Shown piece by piece: positions 23,366 through 34,500 of a DNA stretch of 64,000 bases. Positions within the stretch are counted from its first letter, which is position 1, and the number at the start of each line of letters is the position of its first letter. The translations under genes were made by a program, and so were the position numbers. The DNA comes from Allium sativum (Eukaryota; Streptophyta; Magnoliopsida; Asparagales; Amaryllidaceae), in assembly GCA_030737875.1 (NCBI GenBank), contig CM060915.1, positions 361,085,863-361,149,862 on the forward strand, written 5' to 3'. Under the pieces are notes generated by a model. That model saw only the letters and a list, made by a program, of their open reading frames with translations, searched no databases and was not told the origin of the DNA.

Positions 23366-23983
23366 GATGAACTTGGCCACTAAGGAAATTATATATGTAT
23401 AGTACAAAATTTTAAATATGATTTGACTTAACGAAATCTTTATTCTTTTTAAACATATTTCGATTTGATTTCTTATTTAATATGATTCGATATAAAGCGA
23501 TTTTTATTCTTTTTAGATGGATATCGATTTGATTTCGAACCTATCCACAATCAAATATCTCGGGGTCCATTAATTTAAATCACGAACCGCTATTCTAACG
23601 TACCGACCGACAATTCAATGTAATAACCCTATTCTGAACTCAACATTAAATATTCTGAAATTTAATTTCAACATATATACCATATTAAATTAATATAATA
23701 TAATTTAAATTCAGAACTAATCATTTTCTCGATAATAAATTATTATTACCATTGTATATATTCAGATAAAATTTAACTGGTCATCTGAATTGTTTTGATT
23801 TAGTCTTTGACTTCGAATTGAATTATTTTTCGTATTACGGTAATATAATATATTCGATATTAAATCAAAATTGATTTTTAAATCGATAACTTAATAAAAA
23901 AAATTCATTTATATAATCAACTAAATATTTAAAACCATATTAAATATTTAAAATAAATTGTTCGAAAAATCCGGGTCTTTACA

Positions 23984-23988
23984 AACAT
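23984..23988. repeat. Target-site duplication of E, right (AACAT)
   Basis: An exact copy of 7498-7502. Confidence 0.85.
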
Positions 23989-24664
23989 AAAACTTCTGTC
24001 TTGTACCAAAATCATCATCAGAGTACAATAATACATAAAAAGAGCATAATCCCCAAAATATAGCCATTGTAAAGAAGATACGAAATCAAGTGGTACATCT
24101 AAGCAACTCCAAGAAGAATGAAAGAATAATCTTGACCACGCTTGAGTATTCCCACCCTGAGAACCTGGGGGGGGGGACGCGGAAGAGAGAGAAGAGGAAA
24201 CAAAATGGGTCAGATATAAAGTATGGTGAATCTAGTTACTTTTTGCATATAAATAAGTAAAAGCATCATGACAAGCATATAATATGGAAAGGGAGATAAC
24301 AATGTCATAAGAAAGGTATAACAAGGTAAACAGGATAAACAGAATAGAATATATTGCGCTTCTCTAACACTTTTCTCTACACCAATACTAGTATAACAGA
24401 ACAAGATGGTGGACTTAAGTGTACTTCTAGCGAGAGGTTTTACCCCATACAATAATAGGTAGCCCAACAGAACTGATGGGTTTTACCCCCCAACGATAAT
24501 AACGGGCTCCTAAACAAGCAAGACTAGATGTACCCTAATTATTACCTACAATCGGTCAGCTCCCTAGCTCGTTAATACCCTGTGCTGGCCTCACAGTAGG
24601 ATGTATCACTTCCTAAAGTGGCAACCCCGTTTTTTACAAGATGCACAACCATATCTACAGGTGT
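23989..24664. other. Old host segment J between E and B
   Basis: Removal of E, B, H and D joins 7467-7502, this stretch, 36920-36949 and 56196-56214. The joined sequence contains U5-like words (for example TCATCAGAGTACAATAAT, GGGTCAG), so J is probably a remnant of a still older, diverged LTR in minus orientation. A G9 run is near 24168. No gene is seen. Confidence 0.45.
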
Positions 24665-24669
24665 CACGG
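24665..24669. repeat. Target-site duplication of B, left (CACGG)
   Basis: CACGG before TGTAAC is repeated at 36915-36919. Confidence 0.93.
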
Positions 24670-24682
24670 TGTAACAAACCGG

Positions 24683-24702
24683 GATTTTCGACTCCGAAAA
24701 TC
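24683..24702 (-). other. Terminal hairpin of LTR B
   Basis: GATTTTCG-ACTC-CGAAAATC is a perfect 8-bp inverted repeat 13 bp inside the LTR end. The same structure is in the other LTR copy and in LTR F (3688-3706). Confidence 0.45.
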
Positions 24703-25402
24703 AACATCAAACTACCATGTTGACCATTCAGACATCGAACATTCCAGATCATTAATAGAAAGAAGTTAGAGGGTGAGATAAGAAAGATAGAAATATTAGA
24801 ATAGAAGAAGAAGAAGAAACACCACACAGAGTCTCACATCGCAGCGGAACAAAATATAATACAGAAGTAAATCTTTATTGAGAACTTTGAAAATACTTAC
24901 AATATCAGAGTACATTAACATCTGGACAGTGATAAAAATCTGTCCTCATATAACACACAGCGGAATAGTAATATCATACGTCTGGACTCTTCCAGCTCGT
25001 CTCTTCATAGCAGTCGATAACCTGAACCTGTACAACCCGGCCTAACCCGAGCATTTACAAAACACCGGGTCAGTCTGGTGAACCAGAGTGAGACAAACTC
25101 GCACAGTAATAAGGGTGAATCATCCAATAATGATTTTTAAGTTCAAAATCTTTTCAAAAGAAAAGGATAATCGTAAGACCAAATCCACACATAAACACGG
25201 ACGGTTTTTCCCTTACGATAACCCAAAACAGTTTGAAACCAATATCTTGTCTGATATTATGATAATGTCTAAATACAAGTAAATAACAATCTAGTGGAAC
25301 GCTTGCATCTCACGCTCCACATATATAGTATACAATCAAAACCCGCAGGCGCTTATTGGAGATTGGATTCCAACTTGACAAGGTATGGGTCCACCTTCCG
25401 AT

Positions 25403-25546
25403 AGTGTATCTCTAGAGACGAATACACTGGGTTCATCAAGAACTTCTTGCAACCCGGCCCTCACATGGCCGACCACTCATTTCGCTTGAGTGTATCGAAT
25501 GTATACCACCGACGGTTGGGATCAGCAACCGTCTCCCGTTAAGGGA
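25403..25546 (-). other. Conserved five-hairpin U5 block, LTR B copy
   Basis: The arms are AGTGTAT 25403-25409 with ATACACT 25422-25428; CAAGAA 25437 with TTCTTG 25444; CACTCA 25474 with TGAGTG 25487; ACGGTTG 25512 with CAACCGT 25526; and TCCC 25534 with GGGA 25543. The first loop carries TCTAGA. The block repeats at 32274-32417 in the 5' LTR. Confidence 0.6.
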
Positions 25547-27516
25547 CAGCATTGAAACATAGATTTAAGAAACAAATAGGACTTCCTCTAGATAGGTGAT
25601 TCTACACCCTAATGGGAGCGACCCACATAGCCATGCTGCCTGCCCGATTTTTGTCATTTCCCGGTTGATGAGGCTTGAGGCCAGAATTAACTCTTGACAT
25701 CTTGTCGCCATTTACTTTGAATGCCACATCGTCAGATCCGTCAGATATCACTAATTGACGTCCACAAAAATACTCTAGTTGGAAGCTAGAGAACGGCGAT
25801 TCCCCGCCATCAACTATCGCACGTTTGAAGAAATCAACGTACGTGATCCTTTGGAAATACTTTGTCAGACATTCGTCCATATACGTCATCCAGGAACAGG
25901 ATGAACCGAAGGCACTCTCCTACCGCATCCAATATAGGAATCACCCCATGGATCAGTAGCGAGTAGTCCTTGCAACCCGTAGATTCCAACTACGACAGAA
26001 TCACAGCTTTCCTCTGCTTGCCAGGCAGAGAACATTAGTGGTTCTTCCGTTTATGAAGATCCACGGTCTTCAATGCTCCATCTCGATCATCTTATGATAT
26101 CTTCACGTATTTATTGGACGGAATGGTTTTCGAATATAAATTCGATCCCGGTCTTTCCATACCAACAATCGCATTGGTCAGATTTGATAGTTGGTGTTTT
26201 AACTATCAAAATAAACAGTGTTTCAATCATGACACTCCAATGAGTTCACTGGTTCAGTATTTAGCATCACTTGGCCTTTGACAATCTAATTTCCTTTTTG
26301 TTAAATTGAAACTTCCAATTCTTTTGATATTCAAAAATATGATATTTGAATAACTCTAATTTCAATTAACTAACATTCGGCTCACTCTATTCGCTCGACT
26401 CTAGATCGCAGCGATCACAATGGTTACGCCTGATTCCCTCAGGAAACATCCGACCGCTGTAGGCTATCTGCAGCCCTGCGAATTTCGCTAGCAGTCGTAC
26501 GAAATGGCAACTTAGCCGAATAATTATGTTTGGCTAATTCTATCTCGAATAACTATATTCAATTTCCCATTTTGAAATCTCATTTAAAATTCTCCTTTTT
26601 ACTTGATCTCGTTTTCAAATAACGTTGATGTAAAATTAACGTCTTAACACTTTGAATCTCACTTAAAACTTCTGGTTTATAATAAACCCTTTTTATCGTA
26701 ATCTCCTTTCACTTAATTCATATAATTGAGTACGTTTATTTCATTTCACCATTCAATTGGCTTGCATCTCACATTCGGTAACTTTTTTTAAATGAATTCC
26801 CATTTAAAAATATATCCCTAAATTCACCATTAATTCAAATAATAACTTATTTCAAACATTAACTACTTTAGTAGTTAATCCCTTTATTAACTAAATTACA
26901 TATTAAATCCCTTTTTAAATCCTTATTTAAATTCAAACAATATTCATTTAACTATTTTAGTCAAAACACATTAACTTGATAACCAATTCTAATTCCAAAC
27001 GGTCGATTTAATTAACTCAAAAACTTGATTATCTCGTTAACCGATTTCAACAATCCTCGCTTTAAATTAATTAAAAATATAATTAATTTATTTGTTTTCT
27101 TTACAAAACAATTTTCCAAGGTTTAACCATTTAATTCATTTCTTATTCTTCTACTGGTAAATCTGATTAACATCAGCATTTGCTTTGCAAAATAAATTCA
27201 TAACAAATCAAAGTCTTAAACAAATCAATATTTATTTATTTCTCTCAATATAACTTTTATTCAAATAATATAATTCAAATTTAACTCTGGTTATAAAATA
27301 AATTTTATAATCTCAACTCTATCGATTCACCTGCCGGTGAATCACTGTCTATAACACGATTGGTTTGAAAGGCCATACTCTGCCAAATACTTAACCAATA
27401 TCGCCCATTGGTTTAAACCAAACAGATGTTGAATATCCAGTCAATAATCAACCATCAAATCAATCACACAAACCGATCAGTTCATATATGATCATATGAA
27501 AATAATTAATACATTT

Positions 27517-27538
27517 GAGGAATCCGGTTGGATCCCTC
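27517..27538 (-). other. Palindromic hairpin, LTR B (3') copy
   Basis: The arms are GAGGAATCCG and TGGATCCCTC. The second copy is at 34388-34409. In element-sense RNA nine consecutive pairs form, including one G-U. Confidence 0.55.
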
Positions 27539-27877
27539 CAACCTGTTCTTCCCTGTATTCAAATGGTTATCACACACCAGATTATTCAGTTTTCCTTTAA
27601 CTGATAACAATGAATAACGGCCATTCAACATCAACCACAAGCAATTCAAACAATTCAACTATTTAAAACACGTTTATAAATAAACGTGACCAACCAAGGT
27701 GAGTCACCTTTATTGGAACCAATCGTTAAAAATAACGATTTAGTATTTCACTGAAATTAAACACAGTTTAATTTCATCAGTTAAATCAACAGTTAAATAG
27801 ATAACTAGCAAAGCAGTCAACCAAAATAAAAACACCCAATTTATATAAAATATAAAAAGGGTAACTGAGTGAGTTTA

Positions 27878-27883
27878 ACTCAC
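27878..27883 (-). promoter_or_regulatory. Candidate splice donor, LTR B (3' copy)
   Basis: The minus strand reads CCAG|GTGAGTTAAACTCAC, a near-perfect donor consensus within a palindrome. The 5' LTR copy is at 34749-34754. A second donor-like CAG|GTAAAT lies near 28727, closer to the TATA box. Confidence 0.45.
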
Positions 27884-28768
27884 CTGGATTTCCATTCTGC
27901 GTTAAATGATTTGTTTTCAATTACCATCAACTCTGAGAACCAACGCTGATGACTCCCTATTTCCGCTTCACAACGTTGACTCCACCATTTCGCACTGGCC
28001 ATCCCTCACCGCATGAAACAAGCTCCGGCCTTCTCCCTCTTGAGAAATAACACATCCCGTTGGAACCCCTTCAAAAAGCCTACTCAGCTTTTCCCCCTTC
28101 GCCTGAACCCCTCAACGTGAAAACTCCATCCTTGCCCACACGCCAAAACCCCATGCAACAAATTTACTTCCCACGTCCCATGCATCCCAGGTTTCAACGT
28201 CCACTCCTCCATCAATCCCCTTTAACGCAAGTCCCTCCTCTTCCCAAAATCCCATGCCAGCCTCCCTTCAAACCAACTTCATCCATTAAAAGCCGAGCTC
28301 TTGGACCCGTCCACATTTTCAAACGTCAGTTTTCCGTAAAAGAAAATGCCACAACTTGTATCCATTCAACTTTCTAACGCCTCCTCACCAATGCTCTTCC
28401 TTCTCATCACGGTCAACCAACACCCGGCGTCCTTTCAACTGCTTCCCAAAACCGCGACAGTGTGCTCCCAGATCGAGAAACCGCATCGAAGTTTTCTTCA
28501 GTAACCCCCACAACTTCGGCCATTGGTGCTAAACAAAGTGCTCTCTCCAAATATGATCGTCAACTTCGAATTGATGTTTCCATCATCTCCGGAGAGTCAC
28601 GGCATATAATGTGGTTCGAATGAAAATATTCGTGCTGGACATTTGCACTAGTTCGGAACTTGCGCCAAGGGATGCTACAGAAAATGGTTTTGGTTTCAGA
28701 ATTTTAGGGATAGAACGTGAATTTACCTGAGGTATGGAAGAAGAAGAAAATGTTCTGTTTACTGCGTG

Positions 28769-28777
28769 TATATATAT
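28769..28777 (-). promoter_or_regulatory. Candidate TATA box of LTR B
   Basis: The minus strand reads CTCATATATATACACGC, followed about 30 bp on by a pyrimidine-rich start-like region. The active 5' LTR copy is at 35640-35648. It implies a U3 of about 1.3 kb and an R plus U5 of about 4 kb. Confidence 0.5.
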
Positions 28778-29129
28778 GAGAGGAAGTGTGGGGATTACGG
28801 TAGCGGAAAGTAATATTTTTATTTGGCAGCTTTGTCGGCAAGTTTACTACTGAAAAGAAAGGATATACAGGAATAACAGAGATTGGTCGGCACGGTGTCT
28901 GTGTAATGGTAGACAAAGAAAAGAAATGTTTGGGTGGCAAGTAATTGGGAAATGTGGGGCGCAAGCTACTGGAAGGACGTAAGCAAAAGAATGAAGAAAA
29001 GTGAAGTGGTGGGATAGAAATATTCATATTATAATGTATAAAACGTTGATGCGGAGAAATCTTATTAGAAACCACTACATACGATTTCTGTCTACTGATA
29101 AAAAGGCAGTTCTTGATGCAAAACGATAT

Positions 29130-29830
29130 TCCGGATCCAATGGGACAAGTTTCGTCGAAATCCGAGGTCGTATGGAAAAATTTCCTTTATGAAACCGGAA
29201 ATGAACACGCATTTAATTTTTTCACGGTCACCAGATACATCGAATCAACTTGAAACTGCGAATATCGATAATAACTTTTTGATACGAACCCAACGACACT
29301 AATTTCGTCGCATTCTGAGACTGTTGCCCGATAGGCTGTTTTACCCTGAACCGCCCTACCCTTTTTAACACCAAATTCCTCGATCTCTAAAAATAACGAA
29401 CTATATACATATCCTGACTCTAATCGACGATACGAACTCAACGGAACTGGTTTCGTAGCCTAATTCGATCGTCTGCTCAAGTTACACTCAAATGTCCCTT
29501 TATTTATTTGAATGCGCGCTATAGAATTTGAACGGGCGTTTATGGCTACCGTGACCACATACGATATCGGTTTTCCACGCAATTCACCACCGTACAATAA
29601 TTTAGCGATACGGTTCTAATGAAACTGATTTCGTCGAAATCTGAGTCCGTTTGCAAAACGGCTATTTTAAAGGCCTATAATTAAATAACGATTTTCCATA
29701 GCGACTATTTCAAAATTTGATTTGGCCATAACTATCAACCTATAGCACGAAATCTGGATTTTTCTCTTTCATATGAAAATTATCATCAATACGGTTCCAA
29801 CGTGTCTTGTTTCACAGAAATCCGACTTAT
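29130..29830 (-). repeat. Iterated U3 module in LTR B
   Basis: Five diverged copies of a word set like ATACGGNTCCAACGAAACTG, TTTCGTCGAAAT and CTGAGTCCGTTTGC lie near 29140, 29290, 29440, 29617 and 29790. The core ACGAAAC-TG-GTTTCGT is palindromic in the best copies. They lie upstream of the TATA box in element sense. Confidence 0.5.
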
Positions 29831-30042
29831 ATCGAATCCTGTATTCTCAGTTGAAGTTCAAAACTCTATATTGCGAACTGCAGCGCAATTTCAGGCTCGA
29901 TTTATAATTATATAAATATATAACGTTCAACTTCGTTTTTAATAACGAATTAAATATTAAATTCCATTAATATTCCCAATATAATATTTAAAACTAATTA
30001 TTTGAATTAAATATTCGACGGGCAAAAACACGGGTCGTTACA

Positions 30043-30056
30043 TTCTTCCCCCCTTA
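30043..30056 (-). other. Polypurine tract of element B
   Basis: The minus strand reads TTAAGGGGGGAAGAA directly before the 3' LTR. Just inside is the palindromic ATTTCGAGGACGAAAT motif, also present before the LTRs of C and (as TTTTCGAGGACGAAAA) D. Confidence 0.9.
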
Positions 30057-31527
30057 AAATAATTTCGTCCTCGAAATTGCTAAGGTAGAGAACAACCCTA
30101 TTAACTGGTTTCGAATTATTCATTTACTTCTTTAATTTCAGTTTCAACTGAATTTATATTTTTCCAATTAAATTACTTTTTATCTCTATACACGAAAAAT
30201 TTCAAAAATTCTGAAAATTTCCTAACACCCGAAATTTACGAAAAATTTCGTCAGCACCTCCTTTATACCGGTCAATCGGTCAAACTCCAACTCGCCTTTC
30301 TCGGCCTTCTTCAACCCAAAAGAAAATCAAACAGCCAAGCGGCTTGCCAACTAGGCTCATGCATTACCAAACCCATAAAAATAAACGTGTACCTTTTTGT
30401 CGGGCATACCATTATATCCTTTCCATCTGCTACCCTGTCAGCTTATACAAATGCATTCCCAAAATTCCAACTTTATCCTCAAGACCAAATTCTTCATACG
30501 TCCAAGCCAAATCCCATTCTTAACTCAGTTTCCATCCATTATCAATTCCAACTCTTAACTTACCAGTCCAACACCATTTCAGATTCCTGTCTCACAAATT
30601 TCAAAATCTGATTCTACTCGATATATTATCTCCTGATTCAATTTCCAGTTAATCGGTTTCAATTCAATTCATATTCGCTTTCACTAATTTCTATCTTACT
30701 TTTCGTTCAAACAATCTCCCTGGGAGTTTTTAAACAGTTCATCGCTTTCAAAAATCAAATATTTCTTTTCAAGATTTAAAACAACTTGTTTTTCTCAAAG
30801 CCATTCAAAACAAAATCCTTGGTAGTAATCCGTCACTTAGAACTCGGAAATGAACACTAATGATGTGGCCAGCATCCTCAGAGTTATTCCCCAGCTATCA
30901 AAGTGAGTTCAATACTATATAACTTTTCAAACTCCAATTTTTCAAAATCATACTCAAACCTTTTCATTTTGAAATCTATTTCAAAATAAAATTCACGATG
31001 CTTGTAAACAATTTAAAATCTCCCAGGATTTTAAAATTTTCATATATTCAATCCAAGTTCATTTGCAAATACCTTCCCCACTTTTAGGAATTTTAACTCC
31101 AATTCTGATTTTAATTTCAGATTTAATAGATCTGCTTTTACATTATACGAATTCTAATTGGTTATTTATATAACCATTTCAATTATAATCAACCAACACA
31201 TCCAATATACCATAATATTTCCAATACATATATTTCCTTTATATCAAAATATAATTTGGGTAAATTATTTCATTTACCCTCTTCCAAAACATACTGCGTC
31301 GGTTTATCGCACTTGAGTGTTTAGAAATCCCTATCGATACAGTAGATCAAACTGATCGACCAGAACTCATAAACAACTCAACCAATAAATCTCCACAATA
31401 TAAAACAATTTTTATAAAATCTACAAATACGTTCACTCGTATATATACACCCAACTCAATCTAGGGTATTACAAACCCCATCTCTACTGAGTCACGCCAC
31501 AGAGCCAAGGTAATCACTTAACCAATA

Positions 31528-31539
31528 GCTCTGATACCA
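31528..31539 (-). other. Primer-binding site of element B
   Basis: The minus strand reads TGGTATCAGAGC one base after the 5' LTR end, complementary to initiator-Met tRNA. Confidence 0.93.
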
Positions 31540-31540
31540 C

Positions 31541-34500
31541 TGTAACGAACCGGGATTTTCGACTCCGAAAATCAACATCAAACTACCATGTTGACCATTC
31601 AGACATCGAACATTCCAGATCATTAATAGAAAGAAGTTAGAGGGTGAGATAAGAAAGATAGAAATATTAGAATAGAAGAAGAAGAAGAAACACCACACAG
31701 AGTCTCACATCGCAGCGGAACAAAATATAATACAGAAGTAAATCTTTATTGAGAACTTTGAAAATACTTACAATATCAGAGTACATTAACATCTGGACAG
31801 TGATAAAAATCTGTCCTCATATAACACACAGCGGAATAGTAATATCATACGTCTGGACTCTTCCAGCTCGTCTCTTCATAGCAGTCGATAACCTGAACCT
31901 GTACAACCCGGCCTAACCCGAGCATTTACAAAACACCGGGTCAGTCTGGTGAACCAGAGTGAGACAAACTCGCACAGTAATAAGGGTGAATCATCCAATA
32001 ATGATTTTTAAGTTCAAAATCTTTTCAAAAGAAAAGGATAATCGTAAGACCAAATCCACACATAAACACGGACGGTTTTTCCCTTACGATAACCCAAAAC
32101 AGTTTGAAACCAATATCTTGTCTGATATTATGATAATGTCTAAATACAAGTAAATAACAATCTAGTGGAACGCTTGCATCTCACGCTCCACATATATAGT
32201 ATACAATCAAAACCCGCAGGCGCTTATTGGAGATTGGATTCCAACTTGACAAGGTATGGGTCCACCTTCCGATAGTGTATCTCTAGAGACGAATACACTG
32301 GGTTCATCAAGAACTTCTTGCAACCCGGCCCTCACATGGCCGACCACTCATTTCGCTTGAGTGTATCGAATGTATACCACCGACGGTTGGGATCAGCAAC
32401 CGTCTCCCGTTAAGGGACAGCATTGAAACATAGATTTAAGAAACAAATAGGACTTCCTCTAGATAGGTGATTCTACACCCTAATGGGAGCGACCCACATA
32501 GCCATGCTGCCTGCCCGATTTTTGTCATTTCCCGGTTGATGAGGCTTGAGGCCAGAATTAACTCTTGACATCTTGTCGCCATTTACTTTGAATGCCACAT
32601 CGTCAGATCCGTCAGATATCACTAATTGACGTCCACAAAAATACTCTAGTTGGAAGCTAGAGAACGGCGATTCCCCGCCATCAACTATCGCACGTTTGAA
32701 GAAATCAACGTACGTGATCCTTTGGAAATACTTTGTCAGACATTCGTCCATATACGTCATCCAGGAACAGGATGAACCGAAGGCACTCTCCTACCGCATC
32801 CAATATAGGAATCACCCCATGGATCAGTAGCGAGTAGTCCTTGCAACCCGTAGATTCCAACTACGACAGAATCACAGCTTTCCTCTGCTTGCCAGGCAGA
32901 GAACATTAGTGGTTCTTCCGTTTATGAAGATCCACGGTCTTCAATGCTCCATCTCGATCATCTTATGATATCTTCACGTATTTATTGGACGGAATGGTTT
33001 TCGAATATAAATTCGATCCCGGTCTTTCCATACCAACAATCGCATTGGTCAGATTTGATAGTTGGTGTTTTAACTATCAAAATAAACAGTGTTTCAATCA
33101 TGACACTCCAATGAGTTCACTGGTTCAGTATTTAGCATCACTTGGCCTTTGACAATCTAATTTCCTTTTTGTTAAATTGAAACTTCCAATTCTTTTGATA
33201 TTCAAAAATATGATATTTGAATAACTCTAATTTCAATTAACTAACATTCGGCTCACTCTATTCGCTCGACTCTAGATCGCAGCGATCACAATGGTTACGC
33301 CTGATTCCCTCAGGAAACATCCGACCGCTGTAGGCTATCTGCAGCCCTGCGAATTTCGCTAGCAGTCGTACGAAATGGCAACTTAGCCGAATAATTATGT
33401 TTGGCTAATTCTATCTCGAATAACTATATTCAATTTCCCATTTTGAAATCTCATTTAAAATTCTCCTTTTTACTTGATCTCGTTTTCAAATAACGTTGAT
33501 GTAAAATTAACGTCTTAACACTTTGAATCTCACTTAAAACTTCTGGTTTATAATAAACCCTTTTTATCGTAATCTCCTTTCACTTAATTCATATAATTGA
33601 GTACGTTTATTTCATTTCACCATTCAATTGGCTTGCATCTCACATTCGGTAACTTTTTTTAAATGAATTCCCATTTAAAAATATATCCCTAAATTCACCA
33701 TTAATTCAAATAATAACTTATTTCAAACATTAACTACTTTAGTAGTTAATCCCTTTATTAACTAAATTACATATTAAATCCCTTTTTAAATCCTTATTTA
33801 AATTCAAACAATATTCATTTAACTATTTTAGTCAAAACACATTAACTTGATAACCAATTCTAATTCCAAACGGTCGATTTAATTAACTCAAAAACTTGAT
33901 TATCTCGTTAACCGATTTCAACAATCCTCGCTTTAAATTAATTAAAAATATAATTAATTTATTTGTTTTCTTTACAAAACAATTTTCCAAGGTTTAACCA
34001 TTTAATTCATTTCTTATTCTTCTACTGGTAAATCTGATTAACATCAGCATTTGCTTTGCAAAATAAATTCATAACAAATCAAAGTCTTAAACAAATCAAT
34101 ATTTATTTATTTCTCTCAATATAACTTTTATTCAAATAATATAATTCAAATTTAACTCTGGTTATAAAATAAATTTTATAATCTCAACTCTATCGATTCA
34201 CCTGTCGGTGAATCACTGTCTATAACACGATTGGTTTTAAAGGCCATACTCTGCCAAATACTTAACCAATATCGCCCATTGGTTTAAACCAAACAGATGT
34301 TGAATATCCAGTCAATAATCAACCATCAAATCAATCACACAAACCGATCAGTTCATATATGATCATATGAAAATAATTAATACATTTGAGGAATCCGGTT
34401 GGATCCCTCCAACCTGTTCTTCCCTGTATTCAAATGGTTATCACACACCAGATTGTTCAGTTTTCCTTTAACTGATAACAATGAATAACGGCCATTCAAC

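Larger units (their letters stand above)
7503..23983 (-). mobile_element. Solo LTR E, minus orientation, split by element A
   Basis: With element A and one GAACC removed, 7503-8242 joins 18114-23983 to give one LTR of about 6.6 kb. It starts TGTAATGG and ends CTTTACA, flanked by AACAT on both sides, so its own interior was lost by LTR-LTR recombination. The U5 part (7580-18560) matches LTRs B and C, including the five-hairpin block. The minus-strand TATA (23352-23365), GC-rich leader (about 22330-22960), degenerate donor motif (22030) and palindromic hairpin follow the common order. Unusually, the middle (19480-20450) holds segments that in B and C lie in the interior and at the U3 start. Confidence 0.85.
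24670..30042 (-). mobile_element. 3' LTR of element B
   Basis: On the plus strand it starts TGTAACAAACC (the other copy has TGTAACGAACC) and ends CGGGTCGTTACA. In minus sense it has iterated U3 modules (29130-29830), TATA box (28769-28777), GC-rich leader (about 27950-28600), CAG|GTGAGT donor (27878-27883), palindromic hairpin (27517-27538), AT-rich hairpins (about 26280-27330) and the U5 five-hairpin block (25403-25546). Open frames such as 28060-28377 or 28704-29075 occur identically in the other LTR and resemble no family. Confidence 0.95.
30043..31540 (-). other. Non-coding interior of element B
   Basis: About 1.5 kb with no gag, protease, reverse transcriptase or integrase. Two parts are kept in element C: the 300-400 nt after the primer site (31100-31527) and the block with the GKPLGCLIFFW-like peptide (about 30230-30410). 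Conservation of these parts and loss of all coding domains point to cis-acting functions such as packaging. Frames such as 30387-30611 are not conserved. Confidence 0.8.

Noticed and set aside
28060..28377. 105-codon open frame repeated identically at 34931-35248, looking like a duplicated gene.
   Set aside because: It is antisense to the element, lies in the leader of both LTRs of B, is proline-rich by composition and matches no family I know.
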